DNA of 64,000 bases from Ypsolopha sequella (Eukaryota > Arthropoda > Insecta > Lepidoptera > Ypsolophidae). A program made the translations under genes and the position numbers. Position 1 is the first letter of the stretch; each line of letters opens with the position of its first letter. The notes under the pieces are model-generated. The model saw nothing but the letters and a program-made list of their open reading frames with translations, did no database searches and was not told the origin of the DNA. Shown one piece after another: positions 31,191 to 42,187 of the stretch. Location: assembly GCA_934047225.1 (NCBI GenBank), contig OW203988.1, positions 6,668,229 through 6,732,228 on the forward strand, read 5' to 3'.

Positions 31191-32117
31191 GGAACAAATG
31201 TCGAGAACCAAAAACACTTTAAATACCTACTCCAAACCAGAGTCAGAGCAACTAACGTATCGGCACCGTTGTCCGACTAGGCTCCTGTATGCGACCGCCC
31301 AGTATTTTTGAAATTTGTAACAATATCCCGCGTCAAATAAGTGAACAATTGCTCGTCTCTTATAGGCCAATTCTTAAATTACCGATGAATCATGATTGGT
31401 TCTAATTTCCGCTACGTTCAATTTTGTTATTAATTTTGTTGTCACTGTGCATCGGTTTAGTTCGAAGTCGAGCTTTGCGGAACGTAAAAAGTTTGTGGAG
31501 GTTGTTTTTCATTTTTTGTTTGATGCTGCCTATTTTGGTAAAACTGACATATTTTTTTATGTTATTTAGGGTTCCGTTCATATATAAATGCAAGATTTTT
31601 CAGGATTGATAAAATATTAATAGTCTTATCATCTTTTCTATTTCGGTCGGAATCAGGAGATCCGGCAAAATGATTGTTTCCAGATACCGTACAGTGGACG
31701 GTATCAGGTATTTTATAGACTTTCAGACTTTTGTTAATTTTCATTATAAATTGTATATAAAAACTATAATTTGAATATACACATGTTTTTGTGACATATA
31801 CATTTGCTTAATATCCTGATTCCGTCCTAAGTTTAGACTTTTAGATTGATTAATAATTTACTTAAAACATTCCGTTCTTTCTTAATTTTATTGGGATATT
31901 AAATGTACGTTAATGGTTTTAAAACGTTATTTTATATTAAAAATTGACATCTGAGATATTATTATAAATTTTTTAATGACTATATATGTCTTTAAATTTC
32001 TATAAAGCTCACTCCTTTTTTTATCACAGTGGATAAATGATTAAAACACATAATTATTGTAATTGGACGGCAATGAGTTGTGATAAATTTAATTTTGCTT
32101 GTTACCGACCACAATAA
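31191..32117. other. No gene seen; AT-rich segment
   Basis: Unique-looking. 'GTGGACGGTATCAGG' at 31693 recurs as 'TGGACGGTATCAGG' at 33373, and several 'TGGTCGG' words are scattered from 31640 to 33610, all around the decayed coding segment below. Confidence 0.35.
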
Positions 32118-32715
32118 ATATACCATAAACCGGAGTCTGGTCATCCGTTTGTGTATGAAGACAAAATTTTAAAATACTTGCAAAAAATGTACGGTGCTCA
32201 AAAAGAGTGTGTTTGTATAGAAAAATACAAATAATGAGCAACAAGTAACACCTGTCATGAATTTATTTTAGTATGGCCTCAGGAATAAGTGTCACAAAAA
32301 AAAAATGAAACTGGAATTGAAATAAAACAACACATTACACAACAAGAAGCAAACTGCTATGAAAATAGCAGTGTATACAAACAATTGTGGAATCTTTTCA
32401 GTTTCAGTTTAAAGGAACATCGAAAAACCTCACCAAACGAAAGAAAAGAATGTCAAGTTAAATATGGAATTAATTATTCAGTACTTTTAAAGCTCGACCA
32501 CAATTATAAAGTTGGCAGAATAGTTCCTAAAAATGATACAATTTATTCCATGTATTCTGTAACATTATAGAAACAAGATAGATAAACCTAAACCGAAGAA
32601 AAAAATTGCCACAGAAATTGAAAAAAAATAATTGTAAAGCAAGTTAAACTTATTGAAAATGAAGACGATGTTTTCAAACTTTTTATTAGCAAGGACTGTA
32701 ATTATTTTAATTTCT
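32118..32715 (+). pseudogene. Decayed coding segment of unknown family
   Basis: One frame reads protein-like sequence with only three stops from about 32118 to 32570. It starts with HKPESGHPFVYEDKILKYL. After the stops it runs through a 93-codon open part (32289-32570) that includes YKQLWNLFSFSLKEHRK and ends MYSVTL. After a frame change, the sequence to about 32715 again reads as coding (a lysine-rich KPKPKKKIATEIEKK run, then ENEDDVFKLFISKD and a stop). The 93-codon part begins with GTG and has no upstream ATG. The hydrophobic/charged pattern and low stop density in such AT-rich DNA argue for former coding sequence. I do not recognise the family. It may be a remnant of a mobile element or a retrocopy. 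Confidence 0.4.
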
Positions 32716-34212
32716 AAATTTTAGAAATAAAGTACAAGCTCTTAACCTTTTCTTTATCTTTGAATTCTTAGAAGTTACGAATTTCATTCATTAATTACTC
32801 AAAAAGATAAAAAATCACCATTATATCTAATCACAGTTTAAAAATAAAGAAAAAATTAAAAAAATAAGTAAAATAACATAAAAACTTGATTGAATAGTTG
32901 TAGACGAAAAGAGAAATATCATACGACATAATATATAGGCGTTTGAAGTTAGAAAACTGCTGGCATCTATTGACATGAAAATATAAAAAAGTATATTTTA
33001 AATCATGGTTTTTAAAATCCTGATGACGATCCCACTGAGGGGTCAAATATAGCACCTATAACTATTTAATGAGTGTTTATATATATTTAAAATACAACAT
33101 ACAAGTAAAAACAATATTTTATTAACATATTGAAATAAGATAAAATACATTTGGCCAAACATATGAAGTTCATATTGATAGCGACAAGCATGAAAAAATG
33201 GAAAATATATACTATTAATAAAAGTTAATTAAAGCCTTAATTAACAAAAATTATTAATTGAATAAAACCATCTATATATTTTGATATCTCCAGTAACTTT
33301 TGACCCTATATTTATAAGATAATGACATTTTTGGCAATTTTTTGAATGGTGGTCGGAAACGGGTTACTTGCTGGACGGTATCAGGAAAACTTCAACTAAG
33401 TGGTCGGTAACTAGAGCTTTTAAGAAGGACAGGCAAACATATTAATATAATTTTTTTTTGTATACTCTCACAACATAAATATTGATAATTATACTTTATA
33501 ATGAAAGTCTCAACAATAACGTTTAAAGTAAGCTATATACATAGTTTATAAATCAGTTTACGTTTATCTTTGGACGGTTTATTTGAAAAAAGGGCGTGAG
33601 TGGTCGGACTTGGGTGCATTTACGTTACTAAAAAAAAAGTTATTTGCAAATTCGATACGACAATAAAAAACTAAATGAACGCGGGCGAAGCCCCGGGCAA
33701 AACCTAGTCCTTTCAATATTTCATTACAAATTGTATTCCTTTTTAATTATATAACCGCTGCTTATCTAAGGTTGGTTAAACTGGCCCTGAAGCTTAGTTT
33801 AAAAAAACATTAGAAGAAATTGTTCTTCCTCTTTCCCATTCGCCTCAACTGAACAACCAGTTAAAGAGATTCACGGAAACCAAACCCAAATTACATAAAA
33901 GTATAATCCATTACTTGGTTCGAAATCAGGTGCATCTTCAGACTATGTCCTTGGAACCTGTAGTAAGAGCAACCTACATTTTATTTTTCAATTCAGACCT
34001 TATTGTGTTAAAAATAGATTGGATTTTCGTTTGTGATTTTTGAACTACGGTATCAGACAAGTAGAACGTCGTGGTCACGGTACAGTCGTGATGGTTTAAC
34101 ACTCTCGCTGCCAGGACTTACCGAGAGGCAAAAACATTTTGCTTCGAATGCAGTAGTTTACTGTTCCGGCCAATCAGGAAGACGAGCGTGAAGTACGTCT
34201 ATTAATACATAA
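32716..34212. other. No gene seen; strongly AT-rich, repeat fragment near 33.66-33.71 kb
   Basis: Mostly A/T. GAACGCGGGCGAAGCCCCGG followed by GCAAAACCTAGT at about 33676-33708 is a minus-strand terminal piece of the 'CCCGCGGCTTCGCCCGCG' repeat. Nothing else can be assigned. Confidence 0.45.
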
Positions 34213-34353
34213 AGTCGAAGTTTCAATTCCATGGAATTATGACAATTCATGGAAAGAGACGGAGCTGTGCAAGTAAGCGAGATGAACTGTTACTTTCATA
34301 ACTCCATCCCTTTCCTTGAACTGTCATATCTCCATAGAATTAAACTTCAATTT
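34213..34353. repeat. About 140-bp hairpin element
   Basis: GAAGTTTCAATTCCATGGAA at the left faces 'CTCCATAGAATTAAACTTC' at the right, with inner arms ATGACAATTCATGGAAAGAG and 'CTTTCCTTGAACTGTCATAT'. Short spacer around 34275. Confidence 0.65.
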
Positions 34354-35159
34354 AAGACAACTCAAAAAGTTTTTTTTCCTGGTAATGAAAATGAAATGAT
34401 TTAGATTAAACATGAAATTGACTTAAAATTAGCTAAAGTTAAATGATACCAGTATTACAAACAAAAAATTAAGAATTATAAAAATTATTCAGCATATAGA
34501 TTTTGTATTTTATTATTAAATTACAAACAAGCATGCAAAAAAGAAAATGCGTATACTGCCATAGGTGGATCCAGGGGGGCAACGGTTGATCAATCAAATT
34601 AAACAAAATTAAGGGGGTTAGAATAATAAAAAAATCCTACCCGAATAAAATTACCTATTTTAGTAAACTAGCATCGAACGTGTTAATTATAGCTTTTTGT
34701 TACTATTTCGTGACAGACAGACAGAAGGGCGCTTTGGAAAGTTCACAGCACCTTGGGATGGGAAATGGTTTCTATTAACTATGATCATGGGTTTTGTGAG
34801 ACTATGCAGTAAGAAGCACGATTTAAAAGAGGTTAAGAAAAGAGGCTAATCGTGTGACGGAAAGAGACAACCTTTCGTAGTTACAATAATGAAGTAATAA
34901 TAATGCCTTATAATTATAAGTTATAACTTATAAGTGTTTATATAATATTTGATCTTAAAATATAATTTTCGTGTAATTTACATGTAGTTGTTTTTAGTAA
35001 AAATATTTTTTTGTCAATTCATCACCAAACTAAACTGGATATTAATGAATTGAAGGTGTTCTTTGGGAGCATTTGTGGCTACATGGCAGAGTTATACTCT
35101 TGGCGTACCCCAAAGAAAAGGGATGAAATATTGGTCACTGATTGGTTATCTAAGATAAA
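34354..35159. other. No gene seen; AT-rich
   Basis: A small palindromic TTATAAGTTATAACTTATAA lies at about 34914-34933. No frame or RNA is supported. Confidence 0.45.
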
Positions 35160-35320
35160 TTGGGCCAACCACAGCGCAGAAACGCGTTCGGCCTCGCGGG
35201 CGCGTTCTCCGTCCTCGCATGCTCGTTTTTCGGCCTCGCTAGATACACACTACTCGGCCTTTGGCCTCGCTAGTGTGGCGTCAGGTATTTGGCTCAGCCA
35301 TCGGCATCGCTAAAGTGAAG
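35160..35320. repeat. Degenerate 'TCGGCCTCGC' simple-repeat patch
   Basis: Recurring TCGGCCTCGC(T/G) words separated by variable spacers over about 140 bp, in otherwise AT-rich DNA. The same words form the tandem at 30930-31190. The 100-codon frame at 35011-35313 depends on this patch and is not a convincing gene. Confidence 0.55.
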
Positions 35321-35399
35321 TAAGCTTACATATTGGTTACTGACAAAAAGCTTGTAATATTTCCTTATCAGTATGGAAGTAGTATAGGTGTATACAATA

Positions 35400-35540
35400 A
35401 AATATAGGTTTATTGTCACACCACAAAAGAGAAGAATACAATAAATTGAACTTAAAAAATACAAAGTACAAAGGCTAAGTATAAATAGGCGGTCTTATCG
35501 CTTAAAGCGATCTCTTCCAGACAACCTTAAGGTGGAAGAA
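35400..35540 (-). repeat. Retroposon 3'-end-like repeat F, copy 1
   Basis: Minus-strand reading gives CCTTAAGGTTGTCTGGAAGA, GATCGCTTTAAGCGATAAGA and CCGCC, ending in AATAAAC... toward 35400. The + strand copy at 49530-49680 carries the same words and ends in (ATTGT)n. Looks like a shared 3' end of a LINE or SINE. Confidence 0.6.
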
Positions 35541-36144
35541 ATTGTACGATAGGATTGCTGAAAAGGCGGAGTACATGTAACATTGTAAGGTATATAAACT
35601 GGTAGCAAAGTTATATACCTACATACATAATGTATTATAAACATATATAGGTATTGTATGCAATCAGATGCATTAATGTAATTGATTTTAGGTATATTAA
35701 GGTCTGTAAGTTTTACCTAAATAGGTATGCTCAATGACCCTAACCTCTATACTTATTTTTACATGCCACAAAAGCTATTCAGAAAATACAATTCCAAATT
35801 AAATGGCAAAAAATATATGACGCTTTCGCAAGATCTTTCGAGTAACTGGAAATTGAACCTAATTTATATATTAAATAAGAGTATTATTTGTGTGAAAATT
35901 ATCCCGAGCGAGGCTAAGAAACCGAATATTTCAGACAACAGTATCCAGTTTGCTATTGTACGAACTGTGCACTCGCATTGACGCAAGCGCATACAGCCTG
36001 TACCAAAATAAACAGTTTTTCAGGCAAACAATCGAGTTGCTAGCGATGACGTCACGAGGAAAGTATGGTTTCCGTTTTTTGTGGTCACGTGCAGAAAATT
36101 GTGAGTATGCGTACGTCATTGAAACATACCTTATATTAATTTTC
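35541..36144. other. No gene seen
   Basis: Frames of 70-97 codons overlap on both strands, which argues against coding. 36034-36120 (ATGACGTCACGAGG...) looks unique. Confidence 0.4.
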
Positions 36145-36538
36145 AATGCATGTGCTCGTAAAGGCCCACTTTTTATGCATCAAAACCGAACAGAAAGTCG
36201 ATTATTTTGCCCTAGGCATAATATATTATTATTATTTTTTTAAATTTATTTTCAATGATTGGCTAACCTGCAGCCTTTATTGTGTACCATAAATGTCATA
36301 CTTTTTTTTCCACTGTTTAACGGCTCTGGATACAGTCCTTTTGAGCCAAGTACAATTTAAAGTTCACAAAATTATATTTGTTTTATTTCCTTACACTATG
36401 CATTGAAAAACGTAGTATGATACACGGGCGTAAGAGCAATAAATTACTCGGTTACGTTTAAAACACTCGCTACGCTCGTGTTTTAAATCGTCCTCATAAT
36501 TTATTCCTTTGCGCCCTTGTAGCATAAACTACTATAGT
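36145..36538 (+). repeat. Dispersed repeat E, full copy 1
   Basis: From TGCATGTGCTCGTAAAGGCC through ATCAAAACCGAACAGAAAGT, TTTCCACTGTTTAACGGCTC and CGTAGTATGATACACGGGCG to AGCATAAACTACTATAG. Other copies: 61080-61465 (same sense), 47467-47757 (reverse, internally deleted) and 55383-55750 plus 60396-60432 (reverse, split by LINE copy 2). It contains CGAGCGTAGCGAGTG-type short palindromes but no coding frame. Confidence 0.8.
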
Positions 36539-37149
36539 GTAGTTGTTATTGAGTAATATCTACCATAAAAATAGATTAAAGCATCTAAAAACTTGCACTT
36601 ACACACCTACTCAGTGCAGATAACGAACAAAACTAGAATATAATTATATCTTGTAAGAAGTATGTTAAATATTAAAGACTATAATATCTGAAAATGTTTC
36701 TGGTTTAATAAACCTACACTAAATGTAAAAAAATATCATATGAAAGGAGTTAGGAGGCGGTAGTAACTAAGAAGACATAAGACATAATTTATTTTCACAC
36801 CAAAACCTTTTTTACATACACTCAACAAATCAACAGACTTAAACAAACAAAATTAAATTATATTAGAGAAAGGGAACGAGCATTCATCTGCTAAGTGTAG
36901 GCATCCGCATGGATGTTACCCTGTCTGCCAAACTAAGTTGCCTTGTCCGCATGACAGCCAGTGGTCCTACCGATCGATGGATCAGATTTGGCGTAATATA
37001 AACAAACAAAAACAATGAAAAATTATAATTAAGGTGAAAGCTAAACAACTAAACCCTACGGCCTATATATATATATATTATATTATATACATAACATACG
37101 TAAGTATTAAATATATCTACTAATAACATTCAATTCCCATAGTTTAATT
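36539..37149. other. No gene seen
   Basis: AT-rich. (AT)n at about 37067-37080. GTGTAGGCATCCGCATGGATGTTACC (36895) is a GC-richer island with short dyad symmetry. No frame supported. Confidence 0.4.
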
Positions 37150-37560
37150 TCTAAAAGTTTTTTTTTCTGAGAATTTACGCCATTTTAGGACATGTTTTTC
37201 ATTATTTTGGGATAATTAAGGATTATTTTTTTAAAGGTCGGTTTTGACGTCACTTGAGCATTTTAGACATTATACTAATTGTGATGTGTGATTGCTCATA
37301 AAAAAGTGGTCTGCCTCTGTCTGTCTACTTATCTGTCATCCATCTGTCAAATCAGACCGCAGCAAATTTTTATAAATTTATCTTGATAGCAAAAGACACA
37401 TTTCTAAACAGCAATTTCTTAAGTGACGTCACACGAAGGCAAATTGAAGTTGCAGCTTTTTCGTAAAAATATTCATCATCATAAGGTTTTTTAGACCAAA
37501 ACTTCGAAAATACGGCTTATTAAATCTAAATCTCGAAATGGTTTTCGAATTAACACACCT
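37150..37560 (-). repeat. Dispersed repeat A, copy 3
   Basis: Reverse complement of 2627-3070: CCATTTTAGGACATG, CATTATACTAATTGTGATGT, CTGTCTGTCTACTTATCTGT and GAAGTTGCAGCTTTTTCGTA, ending CTTCGAAAATACGGCTTATT. Confidence 0.75.
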
Positions 37561-38299
37561 TAACATAATTAAATCTATAATAAGCGAATTACCAAAACGT
37601 ATCTCCCCTCCTTTAAAATTGTATTAACTGAAGCCACCCCGCCTCACTTACATTCTATTGTTATATTGATTGTTGTCAAAGTTCACTTAGCTACAATATT
37701 ACAATAGGTGTGCAATAAGAAGAAGTAATTTTATTTTCTTCAACATCAGCAGCCTATGGCTGCGTGATGTTACTCGTATATAACATGGTTTAGTTAGTTT
37801 AGCATAAAGTTTGCGATCTCGCCATACCGCGCGTAAACCATGTGGTTTTAGTCGGATGGCTTTAAATTATTAAAAATGTAAGTAAATTTAACTATGAAAA
37901 AATAAACTAAAAAATAAAAATACAAATGTAATGAAAAATACTTGTTTTATTTGTATGATTATTACATATTTGTGCGAAAGCTGGGCTTGAATAAAGTTAC
38001 TGCATTTTCACCATGGGCCTTTGGTCTAAGTTCAACATCTGTCGCTATCGCTTTCAATGATATTGGGGGTGACTAAAAATGACATCACACATCATTTAAG
38101 ACAACCACGATCCTTTTAAAAGCGATAGCGATAGATGTTAAAGTTAGACAATAAGGCCCCTACTACATATAAGTGAACAAGCGTCTTTGGTGTTAGTGGA
38201 GGAGTAAATTGATATAGAATCGTTTTTTAACAAATTCATTTGCGATTGTAAATGTCTTCATATGAGTCCATAATGTCTTCTTATTGTTTTATTGTTTTA
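37561..38299. other. No gene seen
   Basis: A pair of inverted segments around 38035-38145 (AACATCTGTCGCTATCGCTTT facing AAAGCGATAGCGATAGATGTT) shows another small hairpin element of about 110 bp. Otherwise featureless. Confidence 0.45.
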
Positions 38300-38475
38300 C
38301 ACTTTCAAATCTATCATGGGAACTGATTTATGGGATTAAAAGAAGCTAGGTCTAGAACTAAATTTGCGCAAAGTTTCAGCCCAATTCGTTCAGTAGTTAC
38401 AGCGGGAAGGAGTAACAAATTAACGAACATCCATCCATCCAAACTTTCGCATTTATTACATTAGTGGGATGGGGC
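38300..38475 (+). repeat. 'CCCGCGGCTTCGCCCGCG' repeat, 3' fragment
   Basis: Matches the second half of 26337-26705: ATGGGAACTGATTTATGGGA, TTCAGTAGTTACAGCG and AACATCCATCCATCCAAACTTTCGCATTTATTACATTAGT. Confidence 0.7.
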
Positions 38476-38488
38476 ATAAAAGAGGTCC

Positions 38489-38692
38489 TGCACCCGTAGC
38501 ACAGTGTTTAATCGCGCGCGACGCGACTTAGTTGAATCACAAGTGCGAGGAGCGTGACCTCAGAACATTTGGATTTTATTGTTCTGTGGGTGTGACATAC
38601 TGTTCGCAAAAACTTTAGGTCACGCTCTCGTCTCACTTGTGATTCAACTAAGTCGCGTCGCGTGCGATTTAATACTATGCCACGGGTGCTGA
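38489..38692. repeat. 204-bp hairpin MITE with about 80-bp arms
   Basis: GCACCCGTAGCACAGTGTTT faces the ACTATGCCACGGGTGC side. GACGCGACTTAGTTGAATCA faces TGATTCAACTAAGTCGCGTC. CACAAGTGCGAGGAGCGTGACCT faces AGGTCACGCTCTCGTCTCACTTGTG. The spacer is about 65 bp. GC-rich arms in AT-rich DNA. The minus-strand 70-codon frame is a by-product. Confidence 0.8.
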
Positions 38693-39589
38693 ATAACCGA
38701 CTCATCATCGCCCAGTCCAAACGATGAAATTTGCTTTAAAGGCATTCAAGATGAACACAAACACACACGAGCTATGTCGCAGGCAAAAGCTAGTTGCCTA
38801 TACAAACAGACTCATTTATCTAGAAAAACTTTTAATAATGTTATTTTATAGGTAAATTGAGATAATTTTAATAAATTATAGTTTTAAACTAACATCGGTT
38901 TTTAAGTGGCTATATCTCGTATGATGTGACAGCGCGTTATTATAATTATATTTATCTATCAATTTTAAGTTGAACTTTTACATCATTTTCTCCTCTCGCT
39001 TGGAACTTTCTCTTTGGAAAACTGTATTTATGAAAACCGGACCAGTGTTATTAAAATTATTTATTAAAATACGAACTAAACCATTTTATGTTATCAAATC
39101 AACAAATTTTATTTCAGACATGAAAAATGAAAATGACATACGTCCATAATTATTAACCGACTTCAAAAAAGGATGTTTAGAATTCGTCACGTGTATGTTT
39201 GTATTGTGAGTGGTCATGCGAAAACAATGAAAAACAGAGGAAAACAAATTATACGACTTACTCCTGATAACGTATCCGAAAAATTATTTGCTAAATTCCT
39301 TATGTCCGGATATGTCTCGAAAAATACAATACAATCTCGGAAATCTCTTTAATTAAACCTGTGCCATTGTAGAGACTGTAATGTTTGGTATTATAGATAT
39401 TTTGATCGCTTATATTTTATTATAAGTTTGCTTTTTAAGGTTGCATTTAATAAAAATTATTATTAAATTACTGAGATAGTTTCACGTGATGATGGTTCTC
39501 ATCATCATGAAGCATTTTATTGGTTCATAAGTTTTCAAAAGACTAACATTGAAGTCGGTGTAGATATTTTTAATTTTTTTGCGAACTAA
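38693..39589. other. No gene seen; AT-rich
   Basis: A sub-stretch near 39160-39560 (ACCGACTTCAAAAAAGG...GAAGTCGGTGTAGATATTTT) has the 'CCGACTTC/GAAGTCGGT' ends typical of a common lepidopteran repeat, in inverted arrangement, so it may be another non-autonomous element of about 400 bp. No frame. Confidence 0.4.
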
Positions 39590-39925
39590 TATTATAAATG
39601 CAAAAGTTTGGATGGATGGATGTTTGTTACTCCGTCACGCCGTAACTACTGAACCAATTGGGCTGAAACTTTGCACAAATGTAGTTCGAGACCTGGAATA
39701 GGACATAGGCTACTTTTTATTCCATAAATCAGTTCCCATGGGAACAAGAAATAGTGTAATTCAGAGACGCGGCTCGGCCTTCAGCCTTCCTAAACATACT
39801 GTACTAGGGGATTAAATAAGTTATCAACGATCGCCAAAGACACATTAAAAATATTTACAGATTCGATACGACTATACAAAAACTTAATTAACGCGGGCGA
39901 AGCCGCGGGCAAAAGCTAGTGATCA
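39590..39925 (-). repeat. 'CCCGCGGCTTCGCCCGCG' repeat, copy 2
   Basis: Reverse complement of 26337-26705: TATTATAAATGCAAAAGTTTGG and GATGGATGGATG at the start, AACGCGGGCGAAGCCGCGGG and CAAAAGCTAGT at the end. An insert at 39765-39860 carries 'GCGGCTCGGCCTTC' words related to the 30930-31190 tandem. Confidence 0.7.
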
Positions 39926-40046
39926 ATAAATAAATAGTTCATTTGTCATAGTAGTGTATAACAAATTGAATCACACGGAAGTCCCGAGGGTAACTATAAT
40001 GTCTAATGAAATTACTCGGAAAATTGCTAGTTGTCTCCCTATTCTA
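39926..40046. other. No feature seen
   Basis: Short AT-rich spacer between two repeats. Confidence 0.4.
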
Positions 40047-40264
40047 TATAAGGTGACTTAGCATGATATAGCCAAATTCATATTAGAGTTGGAGACTCGG
40101 TAAATAGGCAGGACCAAGGTTCAATGACCCTTTTTGCAAAATGCGTTTATTAAGTATAGGAATTTAAGGAATTTTGTATTAATTATTTTTGAAGTCTTGG
40201 TCCTGCCCACTTACCGAGTCTCCAGTATGAATTTGGTTATATCATGCAAAGTGACCTTTTATAT
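40047..40264. repeat. About 218-bp foldback, 'GGAGACTCGGTAAGTG' family
   Basis: ATATAAGGTGACTTAGCATGATATAG faces CTATATCATGCAAAGTGACC at the right in near-perfect complement. AAATTCATATTAGAGTTGGAGACTCGGTAA faces TTACCGAGTCTCCAGTATGAATTT. Family members also at 3566, 5230 and 28791. Confidence 0.75.
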
Positions 40265-40731
40265 TAATAATCTGAATTTACAAGTTTTATTGACCGTACA
40301 CATTTTATCAATAGGCTCCTAAAATCATTTCCCTTTTTCATTAAATAAAAAGAAAGCTTGGTTTAAAAGTGTCTTTCAAGGCTTTCAACTAAATAACCAA
40401 AAAAAAATAACCCAAAGAAGGTTATCGAGGTTTTTTTTTTCGGCCGTAATTTTTGAAGCGAAGCAGTGAAAGGCCCAAGGCCTGCCAAACGACCAGCGGC
40501 GGTAACAATGGCCGACGGTATCTATCTACATTTCGGTATAACGAGTGCACCGGAAAGCATCTTGTATTCATAAAAAACGCACCTTTGTTTTCATACCGTT
40601 ACCGTTGGTTGCATGTTCTATGTTGGCAGAGGTGATGCATTTCACGAACGCATGACAGTTCTTCACGAACCAGCGCATCGCTATAGTTCAACCCTTTTTG
40701 ACTCTATACTTTCTACAACCCCACGCTGAAT
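40265..40731. other. No gene seen
   Basis: The 60-codon frame at 40453-40635 starts near GAAGCGAAGCAGTG and has no family feature. Nothing else recognised. Confidence 0.4.
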
Positions 40732-41807
40732 AAGCAACTCGATGTGTGTCGGTACAAATATCAACGGAAACGACATTGAAATAATGTTCAATTCAGCGTG
40801 CCGTGAAAAGTGGCTGTTACGACAACCACTGCGGCTCTGGCTAGCGCAAAATAGGAGAAAATAATTCTTTTCACATGGACGCCATGAACGGAAAAAAAAA
40901 ATTGAACTTAAATTTTGTAGATCTAAAAATTTCCTATAATTTGGTGAAATAATAATTAAAATTGCTTTAGGCGTTTGGAAGGAGTAAGAGAATGCTTGTG
41001 TTAATCATGTGAAATTTTCGATGACTTTCGATTTTTATTGTCAAAACTTACAATAGAAAAACAGTTTATGAAACTTAAAATTTATTTTTGACTCTATAAT
41101 GCCTATCATATATTTTTATGAAAGTTTTTGGACCACCCGTGTGGGAGGAGTAGGCCTTCAAAGTCAGGTCCAAATTGCATTTGGCGTAACTGTGCACCAC
41201 GCGCTGTGACGTCATTTGGACGTTACGCTATCGCTACTGAGCGCTTGCGACGAATGCGGGGTGCCGCGCGGGGCAGCGGGATTCCAGCGGAGTGCACAGT
41301 TGATTCGTACGGGTTGTAGAGAGAGTTATTTGTATGTCGCTTAGTGCATACTTTACATTAAGGGCCTTACTATTGCCAAATGGGTACTTTCTAAAGCCTA
41401 CTCCTCTTTTATGGCCAAACCAAAAATATTGAAAAAATGTATTATGGATTATCAACTCTAGGACAACATATGCAACATTTTTCTTTTTCGTACCACCAAA
41501 ACTTCTATATGAAAAATTGTTTCAACTGAATGGTGTTTTTTGGCTTGAATTTCCTACTGGTCCTAAGCGGCTCAGGTGATTTAATTCATTTATGCTTTGA
41601 TAAATAGATAAACTTGATAGCTATAAATATAACATAGAATTATTCAATCGAACAATGACGCCCATGTGAAAAGTATTTTTTTCTCCTATTTTGCCCTTTC
41701 AAGGACGCAGCGAGCGTCGTAACAGCCACCACGCATTGTGCACTGATTTGAACGTTATTTCAAAGTCGTTTCTGTCGATATTCATACAGACAAACATCGA
41801 GCTGCTA
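40732..41807. mobile_element. About 1.08-kb element with about 160-bp inverted arms
   Basis: The left arm (40732-40890) and right arm (about 41650-41807) are inverted. AGCAACTCGATGTG faces CATCGAGCTGCT. AACGGAAACGACATTGAAAT faces the TTTCAAAGTCGTTTCTG side. GTGGCTGTTACGACA faces TCGTAACAGCCAC. CAAAATAGGAGAAAA faces TTTTCTCCTATTTTG. CTTTTCACATGGACGCC faces the TGACGCCCATGTGAAAAG side. The 760-bp middle has no transposase frame, so this is a non-autonomous element. No target duplication was found. Superfamily unknown. Confidence 0.75.
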
Positions 41808-41955
41808 ATTTGGCGACGGTAATCGCCTTAATGCTTAAAATTACATTAGTGCTTAGTGTTACTTTACATTAATGATTCTTTGAAGGAATTGATACTTCAC
41901 TCGAAGTCTGTTTGGCTATAGTTGTAGTCAGTAACGTATTTTAAGATTTGGCGTC

Positions 41956-42187
41956 CAGCGGGCCTATTATGTATCTCTAGTTGCCAACTGGACTGGGTGC
42001 CTATCATCAAAAACATAGATATACTATCGAATTTCGATTGTCCAAGGATATGTTCGCATTTGAAGTGACGTCACAGTTCGTAAATAGTTCAATACCCTCT
42101 AAAGGCAATTTCAGTTCAGTTTTTATCTATGTTTTTGACGATAGGCACTCTGTCCAGTTGGCAACCTAAGTACAGATAAGGGGGCTG
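41956..42187. repeat. 'CAGCGGGCCTATTATG' hairpin element, copy 3
   Basis: Same unit as the tandem pair at 5918-6384, from CAGCGGGCCTATTATGTATC to CAGTTGGCAACCTAAGTACAGATAAGGGGG. TATCATCAAAAACATA faces TATGTTTTTGACGATA. Confidence 0.8.

Noticed and set aside
30440..31311. Overlapping 60- to 125-codon frames on both strands
   Set aside because: They conflict with each other and lie on degenerate tandem repeats. No domain seen.
35011..35313. 100-codon + frame
   Set aside because: Its second half is the TCGGCCTCGC simple-repeat patch, and the first half has no recognisable motif.
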